Positions 53,416-62,376 of a stretch of 64,000 bases of DNA are shown piece by piece. Position 1 is the stretch's first letter. Every line of letters begins with the position of its first letter. A program made the translations under genes and the position numbers. The DNA lies in NCBI RefSeq assembly GCF_011682045.1, contig NZ_VVIW01000010.1, positions 62,001-126,000 of the forward strand, in the 5' to 3' direction. A model generated the notes under the pieces. That model saw only the letters and a program-made list of their open reading frames with translations, ran no database searches and was not told where the DNA came from. Source of the stretch: Massilia aquatica (lineage in GTDB: Bacteria > Pseudomonadota > Gammaproteobacteria > Burkholderiales > Burkholderiaceae_D).

Positions 53416-54261
53416 TCAGTGCGCCATCAGCACCGGCACAGTCATTGATTCGAGCAGGGTGCGCGTGACCCCGCCGAGGATGGTTTCGCGCACGCGCGAG
53501 TGGCCGTAGGCGCCCATCACCAGCAGGTCGGCATTTTTCTGCGCAGCCAGCGCCAGCAGGGCCTCGCCCACGTGCTGGCGCTTGTGCGCCAGCGGATGCA
53601 TGGCGAAACTGGCGCGTACCCCGTGCCGCGCCAGCCACGGGCGCGGATCGGCCGCCTGCGCTTCGGCCACGGTGTGGCTGCCGGAGCCGGTATCGAACAC
53701 GGCCAGGTCGACGCTGGATGCGTGGCGCAGCAGCGGCAGCGCCAGTTGCAGCGCGACCGCGGCCTCGCGGCTGGCGTCCCACGAAACCAGCACGCGCTGG
53801 CCGACGCTGGCGCGCTGGCTTGAAAACGGCACCATCAGCACCGGCGTGCCGGCGTGCAGCACCACCTCGGCGGGCAGGTCGGCCAGCAGGCCTGGGCCGC
53901 CCTGGCCGGGATCAGTCTGGCTGAGCACGATCACATCGGCCACCCGTCCATGCAGGCACAGGCCTCCGGCGGCGTCGTCGTCGAGCACGCGCGCTTCGTA
54001 GGATGTGAGTCCGGCCGCCTCGCAGCGCGCGGTAAACGCCGCCAGCGCCGTGTGCGCCTGTTCGCGCAAAAAGCCCAGGTGCAGCGCCAGGGTGGGGTCG
54101 GTCTGGCCCGGCGCCAGGCTCGGATGGAGGGTGCGCGAGACGCCGGTCGGAGCCATCCCGATCAGATGCCCGCCCTGCTTTGCCAGCGCGATGGCCACGC
54201 CGATGCGCGCCGGCGCTGCGGGGCTGTCGTCAACGTGGACGAGGATGGTCTGGAACGCCAT
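53416..54261 (-). CDS. Tandem universal stress protein (UspA family)
   Basis: 281 residues. Two Usp domains: the first begins FQTILVHVDDSPAAPARIGV, the second QRVLVSWDASREAAVALQLA and ends with the family signature ADLLVMGAYGHSRVRETILGGVTRTLLE, which carries the G-x2-G-x9-G-S/T-like nucleotide loop. Usp proteins bind ATP and rise under low oxygen, growth arrest or nutrient stress. The FNR box at 54321-54334 lies 60 bp upstream and is shared with phaB. Confidence 0.9.
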   Translation of the reverse strand: MAFQTILVHVDDSPAAPARIGVAIALAKQGGHLIGMAPTGVSRTLHPSLAPGQTDPTLALHLGFLREQAHTALAAFTARCEAAGLTSYEARVLDDDAAGGLCLHGRVADVIVLSQTDPGQGGPGLLADLPAEVVLHAGTPVLMVPFSSQRASVGQRVLVSWDASREAAVALQLALPLLRHASSVDLAVFDTGSGSHTVAEAQAADPRPWLARHGVRASFAMHPLAHKRQHVGEALLALAAQKNADLLVMGAYGHSRVRETILGGVTRTLLESMTVPVLMAH

Positions 54262-54292
54262 GATGATGCCTGTCTCGGTGAACGTGATATGC

Positions 54293-54361
54293 ATCATCTT
54301 AAACCATCTTTCCCCAAGCTTTGATATTGCTCAATGTTGCGTACGGTAACCACCCTAGACT
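54293..54361. promoter_or_regulatory. FNR-type box in the usp-phaB divergent promoter
   Basis: TTGATATTGCTCAA at 54321-54334 matches TTGAT-N4-ATCAA at nine of ten positions. On the minus strand GATGAT (54293-54298) lies where a class II -10 is expected for usp; on the plus strand TAGACT (54356-54361) lies within 1 bp of the expected place for phaB. Suggests oxygen control of both genes. Confidence 0.65.
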
Positions 54362-54394
54362 TGGGTTCGGACTTCACCACGATGACAGGAAAGC

Positions 54395-55144
54395 ATGATG
54401 GAAATCAAAAGAGTGGCACTCGTAACCGGGGGCATGGGAGGTTTGGGTACGGCAATTTGCCAGCGCTTGCACCGGGCTGGCTTTAGCGTGGCGGCCACCT
54501 ACTCACCGCACAACAGCTCGCCCGAGGGCTGGCTGGCGGCGCAACGCGACGAGGGCTTCCGCTTCACCGCCTACAAGGTCGATGTGGGCGACTTTGCCGA
54601 CAGCGAATGGATGGTGCAGAAACTGTTGTCCGAACAGGGGCGCCTGGACGTGCTGGTCAATAACGCCGGCATCACGCGCGACCGCAGCCTGGCCAAGATG
54701 GAGCACGACGACTGGGTCGAGGTCATGCGCACCAATCTCGACAGCGTATTCAACCTGTCCAAGCAGGCGATCGAACCGATGATCGCGCAGGGCTGGGGGC
54801 GGATCATCAATATCTCGTCGGTGAACGGGCAGAAGGGCGCTTTTGGCCAGGCCAACTATGCCGCCGCCAAGGCCGGCATGCATGGTTTTACCAAGGCGCT
54901 GGCGCTGGAAATGGCGCGCCACAACGTCACCGTCAACACCGTCTCACCCGGCTACCTGCGCACCAACATGGTGATGGCCGTGCCCGAGGAGGTGATGAGC
55001 AGCCGCATCTTGCCGCAGATTCCGGTCGGGCGGCTGGGCGAGCCGGAGGAAGTGGCGGGCCTGGTGGCCTATCTGTCGTCGGACGAGGCGGCCTTCGTGA
55101 CGGGCGCCAACATCGCCATCAATGGCGGGCAGCACATGAGCTGA
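54395..55144 (+). CDS. phaB: Acetoacetyl-CoA reductase (PhaB-like)
   Basis: 249 residues, short-chain dehydrogenase. NADPH-binding TGGMGGLG, NNAGITRD, catalytic Ser in ISSVNGQKGAFGQ and YxxxK in NYAAAKAG. The residues VNGQKG and NYAAAKAGMHGF are strongly PhaB-like. It reduces acetoacetyl-CoA to (R)-3-hydroxybutyryl-CoA for polyhydroxybutyrate. phaA and phaC are not in the window. Start 54395 or 54398. Confidence 0.9.
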   Translation: MMEIKRVALVTGGMGGLGTAICQRLHRAGFSVAATYSPHNSSPEGWLAAQRDEGFRFTAYKVDVGDFADSEWMVQKLLSEQGRLDVLVNNAGITRDRSLAKMEHDDWVEVMRTNLDSVFNLSKQAIEPMIAQGWGRIINISSVNGQKGAFGQANYAAAKAGMHGFTKALALEMARHNVTVNTVSPGYLRTNMVMAVPEEVMSSRILPQIPVGRLGEPEEVAGLVAYLSSDEAAFVTGANIAINGGQHMS

Positions 55145-55179
55145 GCAGGGCTTCCAGTACGCGATCGCCGCCGTACTGG

Positions 55180-55542
55180 TCAGCGCTTCTCGGCGCGGGT
55201 CTGGCAGGCGATGCAGAGGCGCGCTTCCGGACGCGCCTGCAGGCGCGAAAAGCCGATCGGATTGCCGCATTCTTCGCATTCGCCGTAACTGCCCTCATCG
55301 ATGCGCGCCAGCGCCTGGCGGATGGTGCGCAGTTGCGCCACGTGGTGGCCGGCCGCCTCCAGCGCCAGGTCGTTGAGCAGGCGCACGGTGGCTTTGTCGG
55401 CGGGCGAGGTTTCTACTTCCTGCACCGCCAGGTCGCGCGGGCCGGCCGGCAACTCGGCCCCGTCGTGGCGGGCCAGTTCGGCCAGCCGCTGTTCGAGGAC
55501 GGCTTTGAGGAGCGCAAGCTGCCCTGGTTCCAGTCCGTTCAT
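55180..55542 (-). CDS. TraR/DksA-family zinc-finger protein
   Basis: 120 residues. Two-cysteine pairs CEECGNPIGFSRLQARPEAR ... LCIACQ form the DksA/TraR C4 zinc finger; the N-terminal helices are short, so it is a DksA-like protein, not full DksA. DksA proteins bind RNA polymerase and help ppGpp control. ATG 55542 chosen over a TTG six bases upstream. Confidence 0.85.
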   Translation of the reverse strand: MNGLEPGQLALLKAVLEQRLAELARHDGAELPAGPRDLAVQEVETSPADKATVRLLNDLALEAAGHHVAQLRTIRQALARIDEGSYGECEECGNPIGFSRLQARPEARLCIACQTRAEKR

Positions 55543-55696
55543 GGTCAAATGCCCGGGAAAGTGGATGGTGTGTTGGCGCGGCGGCCCGGATGGCCGCGCG
55601 CATGGAGATGAGTGTAGCGCGTTCGCGCGGCGCTGAATACCGGCGCACGCGCGCCGGCGGCGATGCCTATCCGGGCGGATAGGTCATGATCAACTC

Positions 55697-56140
55697 TTAT
55701 TGCGCCTTGAGCGCCTTGATATGGTCGCGGACGCCCTTGAGTGCGAGCGAAACGGTGCCGGGCACGCCGCTGGCGGCCGCGCCTGCCAGTCCGACCAGCG
55801 CCGCCACCAGCCCGGTGATGTTGGCGATGACGGTGATTTTACGGATCTTTTCGGCGGCGTTGGCGGTGAGGTCGAGGACGTGCTGCTGCGGCTGGCCCAG
55901 GCCCTTGACCACGGCGCGCGCCGCGTCCAGGTACAGCGCGTGCACGTGCTGGCGCAGCAGCAGTTCGTCGTCGAGCAGGGCGAAGGCGCGCTGGCGCTCG
56001 TCCTCGCCAAGTGCCGCGTCGGCCGGTGCGCGGATGGCGGTCAGGGCGCGCTCATGGATGGCCCCGGCCACGCTTGATAATTGCGCGGCCAGCGCCATGA
56101 TGTCCTCTACGCTGGCCAGTCCGTCTTGATCTGTCTTCAT
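55697..56140 (-). CDS. Hypothetical protein with C-terminal membrane segment
   Basis: 147 residues. Helical N-terminal part, then a hydrophobic stretch (ITVIANITGLVAALVGLAGA) near residue 110. No family recognised. It lies 18 bp after the lipoprotein gene, so both form one unit. Confidence 0.6.
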   Translation of the reverse strand: MKTDQDGLASVEDIMALAAQLSSVAGAIHERALTAIRAPADAALGEDERQRAFALLDDELLLRQHVHALYLDAARAVVKGLGQPQQHVLDLTANAAEKIRKITVIANITGLVAALVGLAGAAASGVPGTVSLALKGVRDHIKALKAQ

Positions 56141-56158
56141 AGCACACCTCGGTTCGGT

Positions 56159-57013
56159 TTAGTCGCTGGCCAGGCCGGCGCGGATTAGGTTCAGGTCGCG
56201 CACCACGTCGGAGAGCATGTGGCGCATCTCGGACGAGGACATCGTGTCGAGGTTCTCGCGCAGCTTCTGGTGCCCCTGGGCCACCTTGGCCAGGCCCTGG
56301 CGCGCCAGGTCGATGCGGCGGTCGACCAGGCGGTATTCGCTGGTCTTGGCCTGCACGTGGGCGCGCGCCAGTGTGTACAGCAGGCGGTCCTGGGGCCGCT
56401 CGGCCAGCGGCAGGGCCACTTCAAAAAAGCCGAGCACGGTTTTCTTTTCATTCTCGTGGGCCGCCGCGTAGATATCGGTCAGGCTGGCCATGGCCTCGAG
56501 CAGGATGCGCACGTCGGCGTCGCCTTCGCGCACCATGGTTTCCACGCTCTCTTTCTGGAGGCGCGAAGTGAACGCGCGCGTCAGCAGGCGCGCCAGGCCG
56601 GTGTAGGCGCCCACCTGTTTCTGGCCGAGCGTGGTGTTGCTCATACCGGCCATGCCCACGCCGAAGGTGTCGAGCTGCGGCGAGAAATCGTAGCGCGCCG
56701 CGCCCGCCAGCTGGCTCAGGGTCTGCATGTACAGCACCACGGCTTTCTGGATCGTCACGAAGTCGTTGTAGGCGGCGTGCCGCCTGGCGTCGTTGTCCTT
56801 CGCGACCTGTTCGGCGGCGGGCGGCAGGTAGGGCTGCTCGCGCAGATAGGTGTCGCGGTAGCGCGTGGACAGTTCGGCGTAGCCGCCCAGCCGGGCCGAG
56901 GCGTCCGCGAATTCGCGCACCTCCTCCAGGTTGACCCGGTTGCTGGCGCAGCCGCCCAGCAGCAGGCTGGCGGCGAGAAGGGCGGAGGTGCAGAGGGTGC
57001 GAAGGGTGTTCAT
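56159..57013 (-). CDS. Hypothetical lipoprotein
   Basis: 284 residues. Lipoprotein signal (SALLAASLLLGGCASNRV) then an all-helical protein (YFDFSPQLDTF-type core, TMVREGDADVRILLEAMASL). Function unknown. AAAGGATG precedes the ATG at 57013. Confidence 0.75.
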   Translation of the reverse strand: MNTLRTLCTSALLAASLLLGGCASNRVNLEEVREFADASARLGGYAELSTRYRDTYLREQPYLPPAAEQVAKDNDARRHAAYNDFVTIQKAVVLYMQTLSQLAGAARYDFSPQLDTFGVGMAGMSNTTLGQKQVGAYTGLARLLTRAFTSRLQKESVETMVREGDADVRILLEAMASLTDIYAAAHENEKKTVLGFFEVALPLAERPQDRLLYTLARAHVQAKTSEYRLVDRRIDLARQGLAKVAQGHQKLRENLDTMSSSEMRHMLSDVVRDLNLIRAGLASD

Positions 57014-57353
57014 ACATCCTTTCAGGCAGCGGCGGGAAGGCTGGCCAGAAGTTCCCATTCTTGCGCCGATAATTTGCATCGGGTTTGTTTAAAGTCAAAC
57101 CTCGCTAATGTTTCCACTGGCGAAATATGCCGTCGATCATCTTGTTAATTTTGTCATGAATTACGTAAATATGCCACCTTGCTCTGGAGCGCCTAACCAG
57201 GCCTGTTACTTGCCGTGATGGCAACAAGATCGTACACTGAGCCATACCGACGGTCAGCTATCGGCCAGAAGCTGACTTTCGCAAACGGCCGCGATCATGC
57301 CAGGTGCGGGGCCTAAACATAGTGCGATCACCTCAAATACATAAGGATGAACT
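57014..57353. other. Divergent intergenic region, no gene
   Basis: 340 bp, AT-richer than average near 57130-57180. It must hold promoters for the lipoprotein gene and the small gene at 57354. No GTDCG palindrome or FNR box was seen. Confidence 0.5.
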
Positions 57354-57602
57354 GTGGCTACAGACAAAGAAATTGCTCTTCGAGTCCAACATTTGCAGAG
57401 CAGTGGAAGGGATGTGCCACTCATGCAACTACCCGGTTACATAAAATGGTCGGAGAGAAAACTCGATGAGGGAGTTTCGCCAGAGTTGATTGCCCACCTT
57501 GACAGTATCACTATGTTTTTAGTGCCAGAAGAGGAGCAGACTGTCGGTATCGATGAGTTCGAAGAACTGCTAGAGGATCTCATCGAGCAACTTGGGGAAT
57601 AG
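57354..57602 (+). CDS. Small hypothetical protein
   Basis: 82 residues from a GTG start with AAGGATGA upstream; acidic C-terminus (GIDEFEELLEDLIEQLGE). Base composition is lower in GC than neighbours, so it may be acquired. Function unknown. Confidence 0.5.
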   Translation: MATDKEIALRVQHLQSSGRDVPLMQLPGYIKWSERKLDEGVSPELIAHLDSITMFLVPEEEQTVGIDEFEELLEDLIEQLGE

Positions 57603-57715
57603 TCGAGTTAAGGTCTGCTTTGGGGCGATAGCGGACGTACACGGGCTCCGTCCGAGCATGACGATAAAGGCCGTGTTCTCAGCCGGAGTGATGCCATGGC
57701 CCAAGCACTAGTGGC

Positions 57716-58078
57716 ATGACATGCTGGCGTCGACTTCACGAATGGATGCAAGCCGGCAGCGTATCCATGAAACGCTTCCGTGGCGGCGCCGCGAGCACGA
57801 CCAGATCATGCGGGATCGAGCTAGCGTTGACGCCGCTAGCGTACCGGCACCTGACGGTGGCGAGCATACGGGCCGTAACCACACCGATCGTGGCAAACTC
57901 GGCTGCAAACAGGGAAAGGCTTGGACGACGGCGTTGGGTGGTCGCGCATACCTTGGGTTCGCTACATCGCTTTCGCAGGTTGCGCATCCGGCACGAACGA
58001 CGAGCAGACAGACATCCGGCGTTCCTTTCGCCCGCCTGCTCGCTCATCTGTTGGCGGTGTGCCGGTCGGTTTTGCTAA
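57716..58078 (+). pseudogene. IS5-family (IS427-type) transposase remnant
   Basis: One frame starts with MTCWRRLHEWMQAGSV, like the IS5/IS427 N-terminus, and then jumps to RHLTVASIRAVTTPIVANSA, RRRWVVAHTLGSLHRFRRLR, IRHERRADRHPAFLSPACSL ICWR, the C-terminal end of such transposases. The middle, with the DDE core, is missing. 57603-57715 and the rest of this stretch hold no other gene. Confidence 0.75.
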
Positions 58079-58853
58079 GTGCTTTCAGCCAATCCAGGCC
58101 GGTGCTGGTGTCGCCGCGCGGATGGTATTCGCAGCCGACCCAGCCGTCGTAAGCGAGTTCATCAAGCAGGGCGAACAGATAGCGGTAATTGATTTCGCCG
58201 CTGCCCGGTTCGTGGCGGCCCGGGTTGTCGGCGGCCTGCATGTGGCCGATCAGGGGCAGGTGGGCGCGGATGGTGTTGGCCAGTTCGCCTTCCATGCGCT
58301 GCATGTGATAGATGTCGTACTGCATGAACAGGTTCGGCGCGCCGCATTCGGCGATCACGGCGGCGGCCTGGGCGCTTCCGGTGAGGAAGTAGCCCGGCAT
58401 GTCGTAGGTATTGATCGGTTCGATCATCAGGTCGATGCCGTGCGCGGCCAGCTGGGCGGCGGCGAAACGCAGGTTGGCGATGTAAGTCTCGTGCGCGCGT
58501 TCGCGCTCGAGGCCGGGCGGCACGATGCCGGCCAGGCAGTGCAGGCGGCGCACGCCGAGTTGGCGGGCGTAGTCGAGCGCGAGCGCCACGCCGTCCTGGA
58601 ATTGGCCGAGGCGGCGCGGATCGCAGGCCAGGCCGCGCTCGCCCGCGCTCCAGTCCCCCGGCGGCAGGTTGTGCAGCACCAGCTGCACCTCGGAGCGCGC
58701 CAGGCGCTCGGCGATCTGGCCGGCCTCGAAGGCGTAGGGAAAAAGGAACTCGACCCCGGCGAAACCATTATCGCGCGCGGCGGCGAAACGGTCGAGGAAG
58801 CTTACTTCGGTGAACATCAGGCTGAGATTGGCGCAGAACTTTGGCATCGGCAT
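58044..58853 (-). CDS. hyi: Hydroxypyruvate isomerase (Hyi)
   Basis: 269 residues, TIM-barrel xylose-isomerase-like family. Key segments: FAGVEFLFPYAFEAGQIAE, EPINTYDMPGYFL (metal Glu), MQYDIYHMQRMEGEL (Asp), HMQAADNPGRHEPGSGEI (His) and GCEYHPRGDT (Glu). It interconverts hydroxypyruvate and tartronate semialdehyde. The final residues (ALSKTDRHTANR) overlap the IS5 remnant by 35 bp, so the tail may have been rewritten by the insertion. No gcl or glxR neighbour. Confidence 0.88.
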   Translation of the reverse strand: MPMPKFCANLSLMFTEVSFLDRFAAARDNGFAGVEFLFPYAFEAGQIAERLARSEVQLVLHNLPPGDWSAGERGLACDPRRLGQFQDGVALALDYARQLGVRRLHCLAGIVPPGLERERAHETYIANLRFAAAQLAAHGIDLMIEPINTYDMPGYFLTGSAQAAAVIAECGAPNLFMQYDIYHMQRMEGELANTIRAHLPLIGHMQAADNPGRHEPGSGEINYRYLFALLDELAYDGWVGCEYHPRGDTSTGLDWLKALSKTDRHTANR

Positions 58854-59118
58854 CGCTTCGAATGTGGCAATGCTTCATCGTAATCCAAATGCCGGCGCGT
58901 GGCGCGGTCGCGGGGCCCGAAGAGAAACTGGGGATCATGATTGCCAAAGAGTAAATATTGTCCGAATTTCTGTTACATTATGAGTTTGAAGAACGGCTTG
59001 CTTGTTTCGAAGCACCTTAGTAACTGCTTGGCCGCTGTCCGCCACCAGCAGCGTGTCGTGGCCGTCCGCTTGCGCGCAGATTCGCGGCTCTCTCACGACT
59101 ACCTACCTGGACGCCACC

Positions 59119-59652
59119 ATGAACCTCCCCCGCAACATAAGCTCGACCAAAGCGCGCGCTGTGCCCATGCCCGGCAACACCGTGCTGGCGCCGCTGTACG
59201 CCAACGCGGACCTGTTGGACGCCTTTGCCATTGCATTGCCGGCGCAGGCAAGCGATGATCTGGAGGTGCTGGCACGCATCGCGCTAGAGCACCAGGCGTG
59301 GTGGATTCGTGCGCTCCTGCGCGTGCGCGATGGGGTGATGGCGACCGTCGGCGTCGCATCGTCTGGCGCTGTCGGTCTTGCCGGAGCGGCGCGCGGGCCG
59401 GTGGTCGGCTTCCTGCCGCTGCTGTCAAAGAGTGCGACGGAGGTAATCCTGGGCGCGGATGACCGCCATCTCGACTTCCGCGTCACCATCCAGTTCCGCG
59501 CCGATGCGGCACATGGCCGCGAGCTGCTCGCGGGGACGGTGGTGCACTGCCATAACAGACTGGGACGCGTTTATCTGGCGACGATTGCGCCGTTTCATCG
59601 CGTGATCATGCGGGCCAATCTGGAAAGGGCAGTCAGGGAAATGAGGACTTGA
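59119..59652 (+). CDS. DUF2867-family protein
   Basis: 177 residues. DDLEVLARIALEHQAWWIRA, GFLPLLSKSATEVILGADDR and DFRVTIQFRADAAHGRELLA match DUF2867 in size and order. Function unknown. Start ATG 59119 chosen; the longer upstream frame has no ribosome site. Confidence 0.7.
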   Translation: MNLPRNISSTKARAVPMPGNTVLAPLYANADLLDAFAIALPAQASDDLEVLARIALEHQAWWIRALLRVRDGVMATVGVASSGAVGLAGAARGPVVGFLPLLSKSATEVILGADDRHLDFRVTIQFRADAAHGRELLAGTVVHCHNRLGRVYLATIAPFHRVIMRANLERAVREMRT

Positions 59653-59822
59653 GCATGGCATCGCGTGCTTGGGTGGCGTCAGCGGATCGGGCCAGCTACT
59701 TTCGCGGCCGGCGTCGCTGAGCGAGGGCGACGTTTGTCCCCCTCGCCACGATTATTCGCGTGTTTCCATGGTTGTCGTTGACGCCAACAAGGTCAATGAA
59801 CTCGTCGTTCAGCCACGCTTGG

Positions 59823-61100
59823 TTACATCCGCACCGGCGGCGCCCCGTCCGCGATCGTCCCCATCGGCGTGAGTAGCCAGGCCAGCGCCGCCGCTCCCAC
59901 CAGGAACAATCCCGCGCCGCCGAACAGCTGTGGCAAAGACATGTATTGCAGCAGCCAGCCGGTCAGCGCCGCCGACAGCGGCGCCACGCCCATGAAGATG
60001 AACATGAAGATGCTCATCGCCCGCCCCAGCATGGCGCGCGGTACGCGTTGCTGGAGCCAGCTGAACACCGCCACCTGCATGAAGCCGCCCAGCACGCCGA
60101 TCAGCAGCAGCAGTCCGGCCGCCTGCCAGGTCGCCACCACCAGCCCCAGCGGGATGAGGAGCAGCCCGACCAGCACATCGACCAGCAGCACCGTGGTGCC
60201 GAAATTGCGTACCCTGAACTTGCCCAGCACGCCGCTGAGGGCCATCCCGGCCAGGCTGCCGGCGCCATGCACGCCCATGATCAGGCCCAGCGCCGAGGCC
60301 CCATGCAGCACCGTGCTGGCCAGGACCGGCAGCGCGACCTGCATGGCGCCGCCGACGACAAAGGCGCACAAACCCCAGTACAGCATGCTGGTGCGCAGCG
60401 CCATGTCGTTCCAGACCATCCTGATGCCGGCGCCGACCGCGCGCAGCACCGGTTCGGGCGCCGCCTTCGGGGCCGCATGCAGCAGGCGCACGCGCGACAG
60501 GGTCCAGGCCGACAGCAGGAAGCTGGCGCTGTCGAGCGCGAAGGCCACGCCGATGCCGCTCGCGTTGCCGCCCCGGCTGCCGTCGCCGAACAGCGCCAGC
60601 AACAGGCCCGCCAGCAGCGGCCCGGCCAGCATGCTGACCTGGCGAATCCCCATCATGATGCCGTTGGCCATCGGCAGTTGGGCCGGCGCCACCACGTTCG
60701 GCAGCATCGAGGTGCCGGCCGGGATGCTGAAGGCCGAGGCGAAACCGATCGCCAGCGCCAGCGCGCCGATCAGCATCAATTCCATGTGGCCGGTGAACAC
60801 CATGACCGCCAGCAGGCCCAGCAAGACAGTGTTCACGTACTTGCTGATCATGAGCATCGACTTGGGCGAGTAGCGGTCGACCAGGGCGCCGCCGAGCAGG
60901 ATGAAAATGGCGCGCGGCACGCTCATCAGTGCAATCACCAGCCCCATCTTGAGCGGATCGCCCGTGCTCACCAGCACCAGCCAGGGCAGGGCGATCATGG
61001 TGAACTGGTCGCCCAGGGCCGAGATGATGCCGCCGCCCATCATCCACAGGAAATTCGGCTCGCGCAGCAGGGCCGCCCTGGCTTGCTTGGGATCGTCCAT
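59823..61100 (-). CDS. MFS transporter (12 helices)
   Basis: 425 residues with about twelve hydrophobic helices. The N-terminal WMMGGGIISALGDQFTMIAL and DRYSPKSMLMISKYVNTVLL fit the EntS/MFS_3 exporter group. Start 61100 lies 3 bp after the MarR stop, so the regulator and pump are co-transcribed. Probably exports toxic compounds or siderophores. Confidence 0.88.
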   Translation of the reverse strand: MDDPKQARAALLREPNFLWMMGGGIISALGDQFTMIALPWLVLVSTGDPLKMGLVIALMSVPRAIFILLGGALVDRYSPKSMLMISKYVNTVLLGLLAVMVFTGHMELMLIGALALAIGFASAFSIPAGTSMLPNVVAPAQLPMANGIMMGIRQVSMLAGPLLAGLLLALFGDGSRGGNASGIGVAFALDSASFLLSAWTLSRVRLLHAAPKAAPEPVLRAVGAGIRMVWNDMALRTSMLYWGLCAFVVGGAMQVALPVLASTVLHGASALGLIMGVHGAGSLAGMALSGVLGKFRVRNFGTTVLLVDVLVGLLLIPLGLVVATWQAAGLLLLIGVLGGFMQVAVFSWLQQRVPRAMLGRAMSIFMFIFMGVAPLSAALTGWLLQYMSLPQLFGGAGLFLVGAAALAWLLTPMGTIADGAPPVRM

Positions 61101-61103
61101 GGC

Positions 61104-61550
61104 TTAACTGTTGCTCAGGTTGATGCCGGCGATCTGGCCCAGGATGGCCGACATCGCTTCGAGCTGGTCCGGTGGGAATGGGCGCAGCGCTTCGCGGCTG
61201 ATCAGGTCGACGACATCGCTGGCGTTAAGCGCCAGTTCCTGCCCGCTGGGGGTGATGACGGCAAAGCCGACCCTGGCGTCGCGCGGGTCGGCCTCGCGCG
61301 TGACCAGCCCGATCTTTTCCAGCGGCAGCAGGCTGCGCGTGATGCCGGAGGCGGTCAGCCCGAGGCGCTCGGCCAGGTCGACCCGGCGCAGGCGTCCGCC
61401 CGGTGCGCGGCTCAGGTGGTTGACGATCTGGAAGTCGGAAAAGCTGATGCCGTGGTGTCCGCCCAGCGAGTTGTCGAAACGGCGCAGCAGGGCCGCGTTG
61501 GCGCGCGCCATGCGCAGGCATAGTTCGGCGTGGGAATTGAGTTCATTCAT
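61104..61550 (-). CDS. MarR-family transcriptional regulator
   Basis: 148 residues. Winged helix (FSDFQIVNHLSRAPGGRLRR, LAERLGLTASGITRSLLPLE, KIGLVTREADPRDARVGFAV) matches MarR. Start ATG 61550 with GGAGATTG upstream; the longer open frame is rejected. Likely represses its own MFS operon via the operator at 61583-61594. Confidence 0.9.
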   Translation of the reverse strand: MNELNSHAELCLRMARANAALLRRFDNSLGGHHGISFSDFQIVNHLSRAPGGRLRRVDLAERLGLTASGITRSLLPLEKIGLVTREADPRDARVGFAVITPSGQELALNASDVVDLISREALRPFPPDQLEAMSAILGQIAGINLSNS

Positions 61551-61582
61551 TGCAATCTCCTTTATTGATGCGGTATAGATAT

Positions 61583-61621
61583 TTGAGTACGCAAGTATAT
61601 AGGATTTTAAGGCATTGTCAA
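61583..61621 (-). promoter_or_regulatory. Promoter and MarR-type operator of the marR-MFS operon
   Basis: TTGACA (61616-61621) and TATACT (61594-61599), 16-bp spacer, make a near-consensus promoter on the minus strand. The palindrome TTGAGTACGCAA (61583-61594, TTGMGTAC core) overlaps the -10 and start, ideal for repression. Confidence 0.75.
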
Positions 61622-61839
61622 CTTGCGGCCAGGCGATGCCAATGAACTTCGCCGGCGCCAGCGCAAGCGCTTGACAGCGGAGCAGTACCGGCACGTCCGC
61701 ACGCAGGCATTTACTACATGGAATGAAGTCAGTGACGTAGCAAAGAACGCCTGATCCGTGGCGCCGTGTTTCCCGACCAGAGACAATTTCGCCTGGAATC
61801 CTGCAACTTGCCTTCTCGCTTCAGCAAGTTGCCTCGATG

Positions 61840-62238
61840 CTATTCATCGGAGTAAGCAAAAACACCGATAAAAACAGGATCATCCGCTATCGCGCGGGTG
61901 ACGACTGCCGGGTCATACGCGAAGTCAAATTGAATCACAAGCTCTCGTGCTTTTTCTATGCCTGTTTTTTTCGCCGCTGCCATCACATCGTCACTATATG
62001 TTGTTGAATAAGACAGCGGGGCCAGTAGGCGTGATAGCTCAACCACTTCATTGTCGAAAGACATGCTTTCCTGGTCGCTGAGCCTGTAATAACCCACGCC
62101 GCACAGGTCTTGCAGAATGTCGATGTCGTCATCTTCTTCAGTCTGAGGTGTCAAACCGATCCATGCCGAAAGCACGCCTTTTTTTTCAAAATTTTGTTCA
62201 TAAAACTCATCTTCATCGGAATAATCGTGTCGAGCCAT
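61840..62238 (-). CDS. Imm22-type immunity protein
   Basis: 132 residues, acidic. VLSAWIGLTPQTEEDDDIDI, the central SMSFDNEVVEL and the ending LVIQFDFAYDPAV...DPVFIGVFAYSDE fit Imm22 immunity proteins of polymorphic toxin systems. No toxin gene is next to it. GGAGGAAAT precedes ATG 62238. Confidence 0.65.
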   Translation of the reverse strand: MARHDYSDEDEFYEQNFEKKGVLSAWIGLTPQTEEDDDIDILQDLCGVGYYRLSDQESMSFDNEVVELSRLLAPLSYSTTYSDDVMAAAKKTGIEKARELVIQFDFAYDPAVVTRAIADDPVFIGVFAYSDE

Positions 62239-62376
62239 ATTTCCTCCCTGACTAGTTGTGAAAACCCGGCGGTAAGCCATCAGATCCACTTTGAAACCGG
62301 GCTGCTGTTTGTCCTGGTGACTGGAGGCTAAGACGGATCGCTCCAATTTTACCTGCGTCCGGATGCCAGGCTGACC

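Noticed and set aside
54336-54352. GTTGCGTACGGTAAC in the usp-phaB spacer
   Set aside because: Looks like the palindrome at first sight but the half-sites are out of register.
59064-59077. GTCCGCTTGCGCGC upstream of the DUF2867 gene
   Set aside because: It breaks the D and AC rules and no -10 hexamer lies at 22 bp.
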